From positions 62,001 through 126,000 of the forward strand of contig JAFQDD010000011.1 of NCBI GenBank assembly GCA_017416145.1: DNA of 64,000 nucleotides. Direction: 5' to 3'. This document shows positions 1 to 8,736 of this stretch, piece by piece; position 1 is the stretch's first letter; each line of letters opens with the position of its first letter. The position numbers and the translations under genes are program-made. This DNA is from Spirochaetaceae bacterium. Its GTDB lineage: Bacteria > Spirochaetota > Spirochaetia > Treponematales > Treponemataceae. The notes below the pieces were generated by a model that was not told the DNA's origin, ran no database searches, and saw nothing but the letters and a program-made list of their open reading frames with translations.

Positions 1-769
1 CAATTCCCGTTGGAAAGTGGTGAGAAGGGGAAAGATGAACCACATTTGCTCCAGACTTTTCCAAATCCTCAATGCTAAGCCCAAAATCATCCAAATTGCA
101 GGGTTTACACTTGACCCCATTTGTTTTCAAAACTTGGGCAATTTTTTTGTAGCCAGGATTTTCCACTGCATACAAAAGATTATTATCAAAAAGTTTTACC
201 AAAAGACTGTACAAGTATTCAGTTCCAGAGCCAATTACGATTTGATTTGGTGAAACTTTCATGTTCCGAAAGCGTCGCAAATACAAAGCGATTTCTTTTC
301 TAAGCTGAAAAACACCCTTTGCTTCAGGAAGTTTTAAGAGATGTTCTGGAGATTCCACAAAAACTTCCTTAGTGATTTTATTCCAAGTTTTGAAAGGGAA
401 CTTTTCAAAGGAAATGGCATTTGTTTTAAAGTCAATTTCAGCTTTTTTGGGAAAAATTGGATTTTCAAAGTCCAAATCAATCTTAGAATCGTGAGATTTT
501 GCTTTTTCGTCTTTACTGGAAAAAGTTAGTAATTCTGTAACATAAAATCCACTTTTCTCAATCGAATAAATATATCCCTCGGAAATCAGTCGCTCATATG
601 TATTGGCAACTGTGATAACGCTAATTCCAAGATGATTTGCCAAATTTCTCTTTGAAGGAAGTTTTTCATTTGGTTTAAAATCCTTTGCCAAAATGTGAGA
701 TTTTAGGTTTTCGTAGAGAAAATCAGACAAAGTTAGATTTCCCCGCTTTGAAAAATCGCAAGTAAACAT
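1..769 (-). CDS. MocR/PdxR-type GntR-aminotransferase regulator (3' end outside window)
   Basis: Translated from the minus strand, this opens with a GntR-type winged helix (residues about 10-75, with PSKRNLANHLGISVITV and YERLISEGYI) and continues into a fold-type I aminotransferase-like domain (VENPGYKK, HLSPSHHFPTG), the MocR/PdxR arrangement. The reading frame is open to base 1, so only about 256 residues are visible and the PLP-lysine region is missing. Such regulators sense PLP and control vitamin B6 genes; here the divergent neighbour is a pyridoxal/pyridoxamine kinase, which supports that role. The ATG at 769 has no Shine-Dalgarno sequence, but TATAAT (776-781, minus) lies 6 nt upstream, so the mRNA is predicted to be leaderless. 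Family assignment is firm; the ligand is inferred. Confidence 0.88.
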   Translation of the reverse strand, partial: MFTCDFSKRGNLTLSDFLYENLKSHILAKDFKPNEKLPSKRNLANHLGISVITVANTYERLISEGYIYSIEKSGFYVTELLTFSSKDEKAKSHDSKIDLDFENPIFPKKAEIDFKTNAISFEKFPFKTWNKITKEVFVESPEHLLKLPEAKGVFQLRKEIALYLRRFRNMKVSPNQIVIGSGTEYLYSLLVKLFDNNLLYAVENPGYKKIAQVLKTNGVKCKPCNLDDFGLSIEDLEKSGANVVHLSPSHHFPTGI

Positions 770-775
770 AAACTG

Positions 776-807
776 ATTATATCAAAATATATCAAAATTG
801 GATATAC
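776..807. promoter_or_regulatory. Promoter and tandem operator between mocR and B6 kinase
   Basis: A perfect 10-bp tandem direct repeat ATATCAAAAT lies at 779-788 and 789-798, followed by a partial third unit (GGATATAC). PdxR/MocR regulators typically bind direct repeats in the shared divergent promoter. The first unit overlaps the minus-strand TATAAT (776-781) of the regulator, so autorepression is plausible. The role is inferred from position and family habit. Confidence 0.55.
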
Positions 808-885
808 ACATAATACCAGATTTGTATTATTTATTAGATAAGATTTTTTTTAAGAAGAAAGCGAAAATGCTTTTGGAGGTTTTTT

Positions 886-1713
886 ATGGATAAAAGACTT
901 TTAACAATTCAAGATGTTTCTTGTGTGGGACAATGTTCTCTAACTGTAGCATTGCCTGTAATTTCAGCTTGTGGAATCGAAACTGCTGTTTTGCCAAGTT
1001 CTGTTTTATCAACCCACACAGCAGGTTTTTCTGGATATACATTCAGAGATTTAACAGATGATATGCCATCAATTCTTGACCATTGGAAAAAAGAAAATAT
1101 TACATTTGACGCGTTTTATACGGGATATGTTTCAAAAGCACAAATTCCATATATTTTACAAATTATGAAAGAAACAGCTCGACCAGGAGCTTTGCGAATT
1201 GTAGACCCAGTAATGGCAGACAACGGAAAAATGTATCCAGGATTTGACGAAGATTTTCCAAAGGAAATGGCAAAACTTTGTGATGGAGCAGATATCATTT
1301 TGCCAAATTTAACAGAAGCATCATTTTTGCTAGGAGTTCCTTACGCTGGAGAAAACTACGACCAAGTTTATATTGAAGATATGCTAAAAAAACTAAAAGC
1401 ACTTGGAGCAAAAAACGTAGTTTTAACAGGAGTTTCTTTTGAAAAAGGAAAACTAGGCTGTGCTTGTTACGACGGAACTAAAATAGAGTACACATTTACA
1501 GATAGATTGGATGCTAGTGTTCACGGAACAGGAGATGTTTTTTCATCAAGTTTTGCTGGAGCCTTGCTTCGTGGAAAAACAGTTTTAGAAGCTGCCACCA
1601 TCGCTCAAGATTACGTTGTAGAATCAATGAAACAAACTCTTGGAGATAAATCTCACTGGTATGGTGTTAAATTTGAAAAAGCCATTCCATTTTTAATCGA
1701 AAAACTAAAATAA
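886..1713 (+). CDS. Pyridoxal/pyridoxamine kinase (PdxK/PdxY family)
   Basis: The 275-residue ribokinase-fold protein phosphorylates a B6 vitamer with ATP in the PLP salvage pathway. The N-terminus (TIQDVSCVGQCSL, SVLSTHTAGF) is the vitamer-binding region of PdxK/PdxY-type kinases. DPVMADNG and the C-terminal HGTGDVFSS hold the anion hole and catalytic Asp. Length matches the family. The ATG follows a good GGAGG. Its promoter lies in the spacer shared with the MocR-type regulator, which supports B6 metabolism rather than thiamine (ThiD), the main alternative in this superfamily. Confidence 0.9.
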   Translation: MDKRLLTIQDVSCVGQCSLTVALPVISACGIETAVLPSSVLSTHTAGFSGYTFRDLTDDMPSILDHWKKENITFDAFYTGYVSKAQIPYILQIMKETARPGALRIVDPVMADNGKMYPGFDEDFPKEMAKLCDGADIILPNLTEASFLLGVPYAGENYDQVYIEDMLKKLKALGAKNVVLTGVSFEKGKLGCACYDGTKIEYTFTDRLDASVHGTGDVFSSSFAGALLRGKTVLEAATIAQDYVVESMKQTLGDKSHWYGVKFEKAIPFLIEKLK

Positions 1714-1751
1714 GAAAAATCATATTTTTTTTCTTAGTAAAAATTTAATTA

Positions 1752-1780
1752 CTTACATATTTTTCAAAATGTGTTATAAT
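1752..1780 (+). promoter_or_regulatory. Extended -10 promoter giving a leaderless MBL-hydrolase mRNA
   Basis: TGTTATAAT gives an extended -10 (hexamer 1775-1780), with CTTACA (4/6) 17 bp upstream. The hexamer ends 6 nt before the ATG at 1787, so +1 is expected on the start codon. No Shine-Dalgarno sequence is present. Confidence 0.6.
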
Positions 1781-1786
1781 TAGAAT

Positions 1787-2629
1787 ATGAAGGTTGAAAA
1801 GTTAGAAAGTTCATTGGAACTTACCAATGAAGGTGGATTATCTTTTTTCTTTGTGGGAGTAGGTAGTGCATTTTCCAAAAAACACTATCAAAACAACATA
1901 TTAATTGTAAAAGGGAATGACCACCTTTTGGTAGATTGCGGGATTACTTGTCCAGCTGCTTTGTATCATTACGGATCAAATATTACAAAAATAAAAAATA
2001 TTTTGATAACCCATTCTCATGCCGACCATATCGGTGGATTGGAAGAAGCAGCTTTAATGGGACGTTACGTTACAAAATCCCGCCCAAAAATGTACATCAC
2101 AAACCAGTACAAAAAATTACTATGGAATCAATCTTTGCGTGGAGGAAATTCCTACGGAGAAATGTCTGCTGGTCGCTTTTTAACCTTTGACGATTATTTT
2201 GAGCTTGTAGAACCAAAGTTATTAAAAAGAAAACCTCGCATTTTGTACGAATGTAATTGCGGTTCTATAAACATAAAGATTTTCCGAACACGCCATATTC
2301 CAGATAGTGCAGGTTCTTGGAAAAAAGCCTTTTATTCCGTTGGTGTTTTGATCGATGACAGAATCCTTTTCCCAGCCGACACTCAATTCGACAAAGAACT
2401 CATTGATTGGATGACAGAAAACTACCCAATCGAGTACATTTTCCACGACTGCCAATTTTACACAGGTGGAGTTCACGCTTCCTACGACGAGTTAAAAACC
2501 TTGCCAGAAGAAGTTCGCAACAAGATTTATCTTTGTCATTACGGCGACAATTTTGAAAGTTTCGTCCCAGAAAAAGATGGCTTTTTAGGTTTTGCAAAAG
2601 AAGGTCATTTTTATCATTTTGATAAATAA
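1787..2629 (+). CDS. MBL-fold metallo-hydrolase
   Basis: The 280-residue protein has a metallo-beta-lactamase fold. It shows the zinc motif HSHADH (after ILIT), a following His in TRHIPDS, an Asp in PADTQFD and a late His in LCHYGDN, so both metal sites look complete. The length and single domain resemble RNase Z-like or phosphodiesterase-type MBL proteins, but the substrate cannot be assigned. It is a single-gene unit with an apparently leaderless start and a strong terminator behind it. Fold is certain, function open. Confidence 0.8.
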   Translation: MKVEKLESSLELTNEGGLSFFFVGVGSAFSKKHYQNNILIVKGNDHLLVDCGITCPAALYHYGSNITKIKNILITHSHADHIGGLEEAALMGRYVTKSRPKMYITNQYKKLLWNQSLRGGNSYGEMSAGRFLTFDDYFELVEPKLLKRKPRILYECNCGSINIKIFRTRHIPDSAGSWKKAFYSVGVLIDDRILFPADTQFDKELIDWMTENYPIEYIFHDCQFYTGGVHASYDELKTLPEEVRNKIYLCHYGDNFESFVPEKDGFLGFAKEGHFYHFDK

Positions 2630-2655
2630 TCTTTACATAATTTCACAGCAAGAAG

Positions 2656-2689
2656 TCCAGTTTAGTTTTGTCTAAGCTGGATTTTTTTT
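2656..2689 (+). terminator. Rho-independent terminator of the MBL gene
   Basis: A 10-bp stem TCCAGTTTAG / CTAAGCTGGA (one G-U pair) with a 6-nt loop is followed by eight T. Confidence 0.85.
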
Positions 2690-2690
2690 G

Positions 2691-2810
2691 GAGCAACCTT
2701 TTTCCAGTTTGTTCCGGCTAAACGGGGTTCCCTAACGGTCATTGCCTTCGGCAACGGCTTCGCCGCCCCTAATATCCGGGCTAGGCTTTTCCCCAAAATA
2801 AGAAAATCCA
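2691..2810. repeat. GC-rich intergenic element with small hairpins
   Basis: This stretch is clearly GC-richer than its surroundings. It carries TTGCC-TTC-GGCAA and GGC-TTC-GCC mini-hairpins and outer complementary segments (ACGGGGTTCCCTAA against CCCCTAATATCCGGG). It has no convincing ORF. Its CCGGGCTAGG end faintly resembles the CTAGCCCCGAT end of the element at 27397. Probably a decayed intergenic repeat; identity unknown. Confidence 0.35.
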
Positions 2811-2816
2811 GTGTGC

Positions 2817-2847
2817 AAAAAAAAGCTCCCCAATTACTTGGAGAGCT
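2817..2847 (-). terminator. Terminator of tRNA-Arg
   Basis: On the minus strand, directly after the tRNA, AGCTCTCCA pairs with TGGGGAGCT (9 bp, one wobble) and is followed by an eight-T run. Confidence 0.85.
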
Positions 2848-2848
2848 A

Positions 2849-2922
2849 CGACCCATACACGAGTCGAACGTGCGACCTGCTCCTTAGGAGGGAGCCGCTC
2901 TATCCAGCTGAGCTAATGGATC
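2849..2922 (-). tRNA. tRNA-Arg, anticodon CCT
   Basis: A complete cloverleaf is visible on the minus strand. The acceptor is GATCCAT / ATGGGTC, the D-arm contains AGCTCAGCTGGATAGAGC, the anticodon arm is GCTCC-CTCCTAA-GGAGC with anticodon CCT, and the T-arm includes GTTCGACTC. The discriminator is G. The 3' CCA is not encoded. It reads AGG Arg codons. Confidence 0.95.
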
Positions 2923-3043
2923 AAGTATCGTGGAAGATGAAAACTTAACTTCCACAAAGCATACTAAAAGATTTTTATCCAATTTTCAATATTTGAACTA
3001 GCCTAAAAAGACTAAAATCCAAATATCAATTTGCTATAAAAAC

Positions 3044-4150
3044 TTACACATTAAACTTGAAGAAAATTACATCGCCGTCTTGAACAATGTATTCTTTTCC
3101 TTCAATACGATATTTTCCAGCGGCCTTTATTTCAGCTTCACTTCCGTATTTTACCAAATCATCAAAAGAATAAGTTTCTGCTTTGATAAAACCTTTTTCA
3201 AAATCAGTGTGAATAACTCCAGCAGCTTTTGGAGCAGTGTCTCCTGCGTGGATTGTCCAAGCACGACATTCGTCTTCACCAGCTGTTAAGAAAGTTCTTA
3301 ATCCCATCAAATGATAAGCAGCTCGTGCTAAAACAGCAAGTCCACTTTCTTTTAGACCAATTTCACTTAAAAAAGCTAACTTTTCTTCTGGATCTTCTAT
3401 GTCTGCAAGTTCTGCTTCAAATTTTCCACAAATTACTACAACGTCAGCACCTTCTTCTGCAGCAATCTTTTTTACGGTTTCGATATACTGATTGCCATTT
3501 TGGATACCGTCTTCGTCTACATTACAAACGTACATTTGTGGCTTCATTGTGATTAAGTGGCTGTCGTATAGAGCAACTTTTTCATCATCTGTTAGGTCAG
3601 CCATACGAGCAGGTTTACCGTTTTCCAAAAGCGGTTTGATTTTTTCAATAGCTCCAAGTAAGATTTCAGCTTTTTTTGCTTCTTCCTTGCTAACACGAGC
3701 AGCTTTTTGAGCTTTTTCTATACGACGATTCACTGTGTCTAAGTCAGCAAAAGCCAATTCCATGTTGATTGTTTCAATATCGTCAGCTGGGTCGATTTTA
3801 TTGTTGACGTGGACAATATCAGGATTTTCAAAACATCGTACAACTTGAGCAATAACTCCAACTTCACGAATATTTGCTAAAAATTGGTTTCCAAGACCTT
3901 CGCCCTTAGAAGCGCCTTTTACAAGACCTGCAATATCAACAAATTCTACAGTTGCAGCAACTTTTCGCTTTGTATTAAACTTATTTGCCAAATAATCAAG
4001 GCGAGAATCTGGTAAATCTACGATTCCCACATTTGGGTTGATTGTACAGAAAGGATAATTTGCAGCCTCTGCAGGAGCCGCAGTTAGTGCAGAAAAGATA
4101 GTAGATTTTCCAACATTTGGTAAACCAACAATACCACAGTTAATTGCCAT
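3044..4150 (-). CDS. ychF: Redox-regulated ATPase YchF (Obg-like)
   Basis: The 368-residue protein is a universally conserved TRAFAC-class P-loop NTPase that prefers ATP and associates with ribosomes. The Walker A GLPNVGKST is at residues 8-16, DIAGLVKGASKGEGLGN gives the G3 region, the NVDE region gives the altered G4 that relaxes guanine specificity, and the last ~85 residues (FLTAGEDECRAWTI to DVIFFKFNV) form the TGS domain. Length matches the family. The ATG is preceded by AAGGAAA. It is a single-gene unit between tRNA-Arg and the divergent def promoter. Confidence 0.97.
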   Translation of the reverse strand: MAINCGIVGLPNVGKSTIFSALTAAPAEAANYPFCTINPNVGIVDLPDSRLDYLANKFNTKRKVAATVEFVDIAGLVKGASKGEGLGNQFLANIREVGVIAQVVRCFENPDIVHVNNKIDPADDIETINMELAFADLDTVNRRIEKAQKAARVSKEEAKKAEILLGAIEKIKPLLENGKPARMADLTDDEKVALYDSHLITMKPQMYVCNVDEDGIQNGNQYIETVKKIAAEEGADVVVICGKFEAELADIEDPEEKLAFLSEIGLKESGLAVLARAAYHLMGLRTFLTAGEDECRAWTIHAGDTAPKAAGVIHTDFEKGFIKAETYSFDDLVKYGSEAEIKAAGKYRIEGKEYIVQDGDVIFFKFNV

Positions 4151-4229
4151 ATATATTTCCTTAAAAAAATTATTTCAAAATCTTTTATAAGTATAGTGAT
4201 TTCAAGGTTTTTTAACAAGGGGCGAAATA

Positions 4230-4256
4230 TTGACGTAAACTCTACAATCCTATAAT
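4230..4256 (+). promoter_or_regulatory. def-fmt promoter, near-leaderless
   Basis: TTGACG (4230-4235) and TATAAT (4251-4256) have a short 15-bp spacer. The hexamer ends 8 nt before the def ATG, so the 5' UTR would be about 2 nt. No Shine-Dalgarno sequence precedes the ATG. Confidence 0.6.
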
Positions 4257-4264
4257 TTATAACT

Positions 4265-4816
4265 ATGGAAATTTTAACACTTGGCAATCCTATTTTACGC
4301 CAAAAATCAGAACCAGTAACAGAAGTTACACCAGAATTAGAAAAAACATTTGAAGAAATGTTTGAACTTATGATAGAAACCAATGGAGTAGGACTTGCTG
4401 CTCCTCAAGTTGGAATTTTGCAAAGATTTTTCGTTTGTATGGCAGACGACGATGTAAAACGGGTTTTCGTAAATCCACAAATTATAGAAACTTCTTCAGA
4501 ACTTGGAGAATATGAAGAAGGTTGTCTTTCAATTCCAAAATTATATGAAAAGATTGTTCGCCCTGTGGAAGTTACAGTTCAAGCTCTTAACGAAAAAGGA
4601 AAACCTTTTACACTAAAGGCAGACGGTTTACTTGCTCGTATTATCCAGCACGAATATGATCACCTAGACGGACTTTTATACATTGACCGTGGAGACCCAG
4701 AGTTTAAAGCAAAGGCTGAAGAAACTATGCGTCGCCGAGAAGAACGCCGTCTACAAAAGGAAAAAGCAAAAGCAGCAAAGGCTGCAAAAATTGCTGCAAA
4801 AAAGGCAGGTAAATAG
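4265..4816 (+). CDS. def: Peptide deformylase
   Basis: Removes the N-formyl group from new proteins as they leave the ribosome. The three family motifs are present: GVGLAAPQVG (motif I), EGCLSIP with the metal-binding Cys (motif II) and QHEYDHLDG with the HExxH ligands (motif III). At 183 residues it is longer than many homologues because of a Lys/Ala/Arg-rich tail of about 25 residues (EERRLQKEKAKAAKAAK), which may favour ribosome contact. Its stop overlaps the fmt start by one base, so formylation and deformylation genes are translationally coupled. Confidence 0.96.
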   Translation: MEILTLGNPILRQKSEPVTEVTPELEKTFEEMFELMIETNGVGLAAPQVGILQRFFVCMADDDVKRVFVNPQIIETSSELGEYEEGCLSIPKLYEKIVRPVEVTVQALNEKGKPFTLKADGLLARIIQHEYDHLDGLLYIDRGDPEFKAKAEETMRRREERRLQKEKAKAAKAAKIAAKKAGK

Positions 4817-5787
4817 TGAATATTTTATATGCAGGTAGTCCAGATATTTCTGCAAAGGTTTTAGAAGATTTATGTGAACTCACAAAGAAAAGCCCTGATT
4901 TTAACATTGTGGGAGTTTTAACAAATCCTCCAAGTGCAAAGGGAAGACACAAAGACTTAATTCCAACAGAAGTAGCTCAATCTGCAATAAAATACAATAT
5001 TCCTGTTTTAGAACCAGAAAAACTTGATGCCGAACTTAGAGAAAAAGTTTCAGCCTTAAATCCAGATATTTTAGTTTGTTTTGCTTACGGAAAGATTTTT
5101 GGGCCAAAGTTTATGGCACTTTTTCCACAAGGGGGAATCAACTTACATCCTTCATTGCTACCAAAATATAGAGGATGTGCTCCAGTTCCAGCAGCAATCT
5201 TAAATCAAGAAGAAGAAACTGGAATTACTGTGCAAAAACTAGCCTTAGAAATGGATTCTGGGGATATTTTACTACAAACCAAAATTAAGCTAGATTTTAC
5301 AGAAACTTCTGAAAGTCTTTTGAATAAAGCCGCTTTTATGGGGGGAGAACTTTTGTATCAAGTTTTGTGCAATTTAAAAGACGGCAAAGTAGAAGCTACT
5401 CCGCAAGATTCTAGCCAAGCTACCTATTGCGAAATGCTCAAAAAAGAAGACGGCTTAATTGATTGGAAAAAATCTGCAAAAGAAATTTGTGCAAAAATCA
5501 GAGCGTTTTACCCATGGCCAAGCTCTTTTACAACCTACAAAGATTTGCAGCTAAAAATCCATTCTGCAAAAGTTTTTAATGGTTTTGCTAATTGTTCAGA
5601 AAATGCAAATCTTTCAACACCAGTAGAACCTGGAACCGTTTTAGCCTTAGACAAAAAAGAAGGAATCTTAATTCAAACTGGGGAAGGAATTCTTGCTGTA
5701 GAAAATCTACAACTACAAGCAAAAAAAGCTATGAATTTCAAAGATTTTCTTAACGGAAACAAAGATTTTATCGGTTCAAAGCTTTAA
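4816..5787 (+). CDS. fmt: Methionyl-tRNA formyltransferase
   Basis: Transfers a formyl group from 10-formyl-THF to Met-tRNAi. The N-terminal Rossmann domain carries the catalytic region HPSLLPKYRGCAPVPAAILN and the later MDSGDIL. The C-terminal OB-like domain spans residues about 205-320. At 323 residues it is of normal length. The start is GTG at 4816, sharing its G with the def TAG stop, and nothing else fits the family N-terminus (MNILYAGSPDISAKVL). Confidence 0.96.
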   Translation: MNILYAGSPDISAKVLEDLCELTKKSPDFNIVGVLTNPPSAKGRHKDLIPTEVAQSAIKYNIPVLEPEKLDAELREKVSALNPDILVCFAYGKIFGPKFMALFPQGGINLHPSLLPKYRGCAPVPAAILNQEEETGITVQKLALEMDSGDILLQTKIKLDFTETSESLLNKAAFMGGELLYQVLCNLKDGKVEATPQDSSQATYCEMLKKEDGLIDWKKSAKEICAKIRAFYPWPSSFTTYKDLQLKIHSAKVFNGFANCSENANLSTPVEPGTVLALDKKEGILIQTGEGILAVENLQLQAKKAMNFKDFLNGNKDFIGSKL

Positions 5788-5877
5788 TCCCTTGTCTTAA
5801 ATCCCTTATATTTGATAAAATACAAGACGATATAATGCAAATATTTTTATGAAAAACTAGTTACGGGAAAACGAAAT

Positions 5878-6969
5878 ATGGACAACATTGAAATGGAAAA
5901 AACAGAAAAAGTAAAATCAAAAAAGAAAGAAAAATCAGAGAAAAAAGGCTTCCCTGATTTAAGACTTAATTTCAAAAAATATATTGAATCTCTTCAATCA
6001 AATTGGAAAGCTCTATTGTTTACAGCTTTTGCGGTTATTCTTTTTATGATGGCAATAACTTTTGCAGTTTTCTTTGCATTTGTAAAAAGCCCAGAAGAAG
6101 TTCTAGTTCCAAATGTGGTAAATAAACCTTTGGAAGAAGCTTTGCAAGATATGCAAGTAAAAGAGTTGTATCCAAAAATCCAACTTCGCTACTCAAATAC
6201 TCAAAGCGATAAAGGTTATGTTCTAGAACAAGACCCACCAGCTGGAGCCATTGTTAAAGCTCAACGTCACATTGATTTAGTTGTTAGTAAGGGTGCAGTT
6301 ATTGACCGTGTTGGCAATTACGTTGGTCAAAAACTTGATGATGTAAAACTTTCACTACAAGCTCTAATGGCAGAATCTGCAATTCCACTTATTAAATTGC
6401 CAGATGTTCCAAATTATCGTTCCGATGCCTCTGAAGCAGGAACTATTCTTGAGCAAGATCCACTTCCAGATACAGCTTTAACAAGTCCTGTTACTATGTC
6501 TTTGGTTGTAAGTAGTGGACCAGGAAATGAAACAACACGTGTTCCATATATTGTGGGATTTTCTCTCAACGATACATTGTTGCAGATGAGTCGTTCAAAA
6601 ATCGTGTTTAATTTCACTGCTGTTGAGCCAGAAAAAATTGATCCAGAACGTCCTGGTGTAGTTATCAAACAAAAATTACCAGAAGAAAATGAAAATATTC
6701 CAATTTACACAACAACAGATTGTGTGATTAACATTCCAGATACAGTTATTGACGGAAATGTTTATGGAATCTACGAAAGAGATTTACCAAGTTATCCTTA
6801 TGCTCTAAAAGTTACTTTAGACGCAATTCCACCAGAAGGAGATGCTTACAATATTGTAAACTTCAAACATCCAGGTGGCAAACTTACAATTCCTTATGCT
6901 GTGCCACGTTTAACAGTTCTTGTGCTAACTGTTCAAGAACAAGAAGTAGCAAGATTCACAGTTCAATAG
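5878..6969 (+). CDS. Membrane-anchored protein with three PASTA domains
   Basis: The 363-residue protein has a Lys/Glu-rich cytoplasmic N-terminus (1-40), one transmembrane helix (about 45-68, ALLFTAFAVILFMMAITFAV) and three PASTA repeats (VLVPNVVNKPLEEAL, then VGNYVGQKLDDVKLS, then VPYIVGFSLNDTL). A C-terminal region of about 85 residues is unassigned. PASTA domains bind muropeptides or peptidoglycan, usually on PknB kinases or PBPs; neither enzymatic domain is here, so this is a stand-alone periplasmic cell-wall sensor or scaffold. It follows fmt by 90 bp and ends at a strong terminator. Confidence 0.85.
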   Translation: MDNIEMEKTEKVKSKKKEKSEKKGFPDLRLNFKKYIESLQSNWKALLFTAFAVILFMMAITFAVFFAFVKSPEEVLVPNVVNKPLEEALQDMQVKELYPKIQLRYSNTQSDKGYVLEQDPPAGAIVKAQRHIDLVVSKGAVIDRVGNYVGQKLDDVKLSLQALMAESAIPLIKLPDVPNYRSDASEAGTILEQDPLPDTALTSPVTMSLVVSSGPGNETTRVPYIVGFSLNDTLLQMSRSKIVFNFTAVEPEKIDPERPGVVIKQKLPEENENIPIYTTTDCVINIPDTVIDGNVYGIYERDLPSYPYALKVTLDAIPPEGDAYNIVNFKHPGGKLTIPYAVPRLTVLVLTVQEQEVARFTVQ

Positions 6970-6985
6970 TTTTTTAGATAGCAAG

Positions 6986-7017
6986 GCAGCTTTAGTAATC
7001 TAGAGCTGCTTTTTTTT
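6986..7017 (+). terminator. Terminator of the PASTA gene
   Basis: The perfect 10-bp stem GCAGCTTTAG / CTAGAGCTGC (one wobble) has loop TAAT and is followed by eight T. Confidence 0.9.
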
Positions 7018-7105
7018 GTGTTCAGATTTATCCTTGCAAAATGGCGGAAAACCCGATCTAGATTGCAGAAAAAATCTGTGAAAAACCCAAATATTTATTA
7101 CTTTA

Positions 7106-7134
7106 TTGACAGTTTTTTAACATTGTTCTAGCAT
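7106..7134 (+). promoter_or_regulatory. Consensus promoter giving leaderless cimA mRNA
   Basis: A perfect TTGACA (7106-7111), a 17-bp spacer and TAGCAT (7129-7134) are followed by exactly 6 nt and the ATG at 7141. The expected +1 is the A of the start codon. The sequence before the ATG has no Shine-Dalgarno sequence. Confidence 0.7.
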
Positions 7135-7140
7135 ACACCT

Positions 7141-8721
7141 ATGGACGCAAAAAATACGGTTACGATTTTAGATTCTACTCTTCGAGATGGAGCTCAGGGC
7201 GAAGGAATTAGTTTTTCTTTGCAAGATAAGTTATCGATTGTGCAAATTTTAGATGAACTTGGGGTGAAATATATTGAGGCAGGAAATCCTTCTTCTAATC
7301 CCAAAGATGAATTGTTTTTTGCAAAATTGAGTGATATTAAACTGAAAAACTCTAAAATTGCGGCCTTTGGGGCAACTCGTCGGAAAAATGTGAAGTGCGA
7401 AAAAGATGAAAATCTTTTGGCGTTGATAAATGCAAACACTCCTGTGGTAACTCTTTTTGGAAAATCTTGGCCTTTTCAAGTGACAGATATTTTGCATACA
7501 AGTTTGCAACAAAATCTTGATATGATTTATGAATCTGTGGCTTATTGCGTGAAGCAGGGTAAAGAGGTGATTTTTGATGCTGAGCACTTTTTTGAAGGCT
7601 GGAAGCAAAATGGTGAATATGCTCTAAAAACTTTGGAAGCTGCCATTGAAGGTGGGGCAAAAATCATTACATTATGTGATACAAAGGGTTCTAGTATGCC
7701 TTTAGATGTTTACCAAAGTGTATTGACTGTGGTACGTCGGCTTGGGCGACTTGCTGATATTGGGATTCACACCCACAATGACGCAGACTTAGCTGTGGCA
7801 AACTCTCTTATGGCAGTTCAAGCTGGGGCTACTCACGTTCAGGGAACTTTGCTTGGATTTGGGGAACGCACTGGAAATGCAAATCTTTCTGCAATTATGG
7901 CCAATTTGGAATTGAAATTGGGATATTCTTGTTTGCCACCGGAAAATATTAAGCGACTAACTCCACTTTGTCAGCAGTTGGCAGAGATTTCTAATATCGC
8001 TTTGTCTCAGGGAATGCCATATATTGGAACAAATGCTTTTGCTCACAAGGCTGGAATGCACACTGACGCAGTTTTGAAAAATCCTTTGGCTTATGAGCAT
8101 ATAAAACCAGAGGCTGTTGGAAATGACCGCGTGATTTTGCTAAGCGAAGTTTCTGGTCGGTCTGCGGTTTTTGCAAAAATCAACAAAATTGCTCCAGAAC
8201 TTACAAAGGAAAGTCCAGAAACTGCCACAATTTTGAAAAAAATTAAGATGCTTGAAAAAGATGGCTACCAGTTTGAAGGTGCGGATGCAAGTTTTTATCT
8301 TTTGGTAACAAAAAATCTTGGAAAATATAAACCATTTTTTAATTTGATATATTACAAGGTGATAGGTGAACAACCACAACCTGGAAATCCGGCTGCTTCT
8401 TTTGCACAGATAAAAATCCAAGTAAATGATGAAATGACTATTCGGGCTGGGGAAGGGGCAGGTCCTGTTCACGCCCTTGACGTTGCCTTACGTTCGGCTT
8501 TGGAGGTTTTTTATCCATGTGTGAAGGGAATGCGATTAACAGACTTTAAAGTGCGTGTTCTAGACTCAAAAGACGCAACAGCTGCCCACGTTCGGGTTTT
8601 AGTGGAATCCACAGACGGAAAGAACTTTTGGACAACTGTTGGGGTTTCCACCGACTTGATTGAAGCCTCTTGGCTTGCACTGGTGGATTCTTTTGAATAT
8701 ATGCTCTGTCATAGTTTGTAA
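7141..8721 (+). CDS. cimA: Citramalate synthase-type (CimA) 2-isopropylmalate synthase family enzyme
   Basis: This 526-residue Claisen condensation enzyme has an N-terminal DRE-TIM barrel (residues about 8-280; LDSTLRDGAQGEG, metal-binding HTHNDADLAVAN, GFGERTGNANL) and a C-terminal LeuA-type allosteric dimer domain (about 385-520). Length and the STLRDG(A/T)Q opening fit the long CimA subgroup, which joins pyruvate and acetyl-CoA to citramalate for isoleucine synthesis. Isopropylmalate or homocitrate synthase is the alternative, which substrate-pocket residues could settle. No leucine or isoleucine genes are adjacent, and it stands alone behind a leaderless promoter. Confidence 0.85.
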   Translation: MDAKNTVTILDSTLRDGAQGEGISFSLQDKLSIVQILDELGVKYIEAGNPSSNPKDELFFAKLSDIKLKNSKIAAFGATRRKNVKCEKDENLLALINANTPVVTLFGKSWPFQVTDILHTSLQQNLDMIYESVAYCVKQGKEVIFDAEHFFEGWKQNGEYALKTLEAAIEGGAKIITLCDTKGSSMPLDVYQSVLTVVRRLGRLADIGIHTHNDADLAVANSLMAVQAGATHVQGTLLGFGERTGNANLSAIMANLELKLGYSCLPPENIKRLTPLCQQLAEISNIALSQGMPYIGTNAFAHKAGMHTDAVLKNPLAYEHIKPEAVGNDRVILLSEVSGRSAVFAKINKIAPELTKESPETATILKKIKMLEKDGYQFEGADASFYLLVTKNLGKYKPFFNLIYYKVIGEQPQPGNPAASFAQIKIQVNDEMTIRAGEGAGPVHALDVALRSALEVFYPCVKGMRLTDFKVRVLDSKDATAAHVRVLVESTDGKNFWTTVGVSTDLIEASWLALVDSFEYMLCHSL

Positions 8722-8736
8722 GTTTTTTTACGTGTA

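Noticed and set aside
2662-2856. 64-codon minus-strand frame between the MBL gene and tRNA-Arg
   Set aside because: It covers the terminators and the GC-rich repeat and has no start signal.
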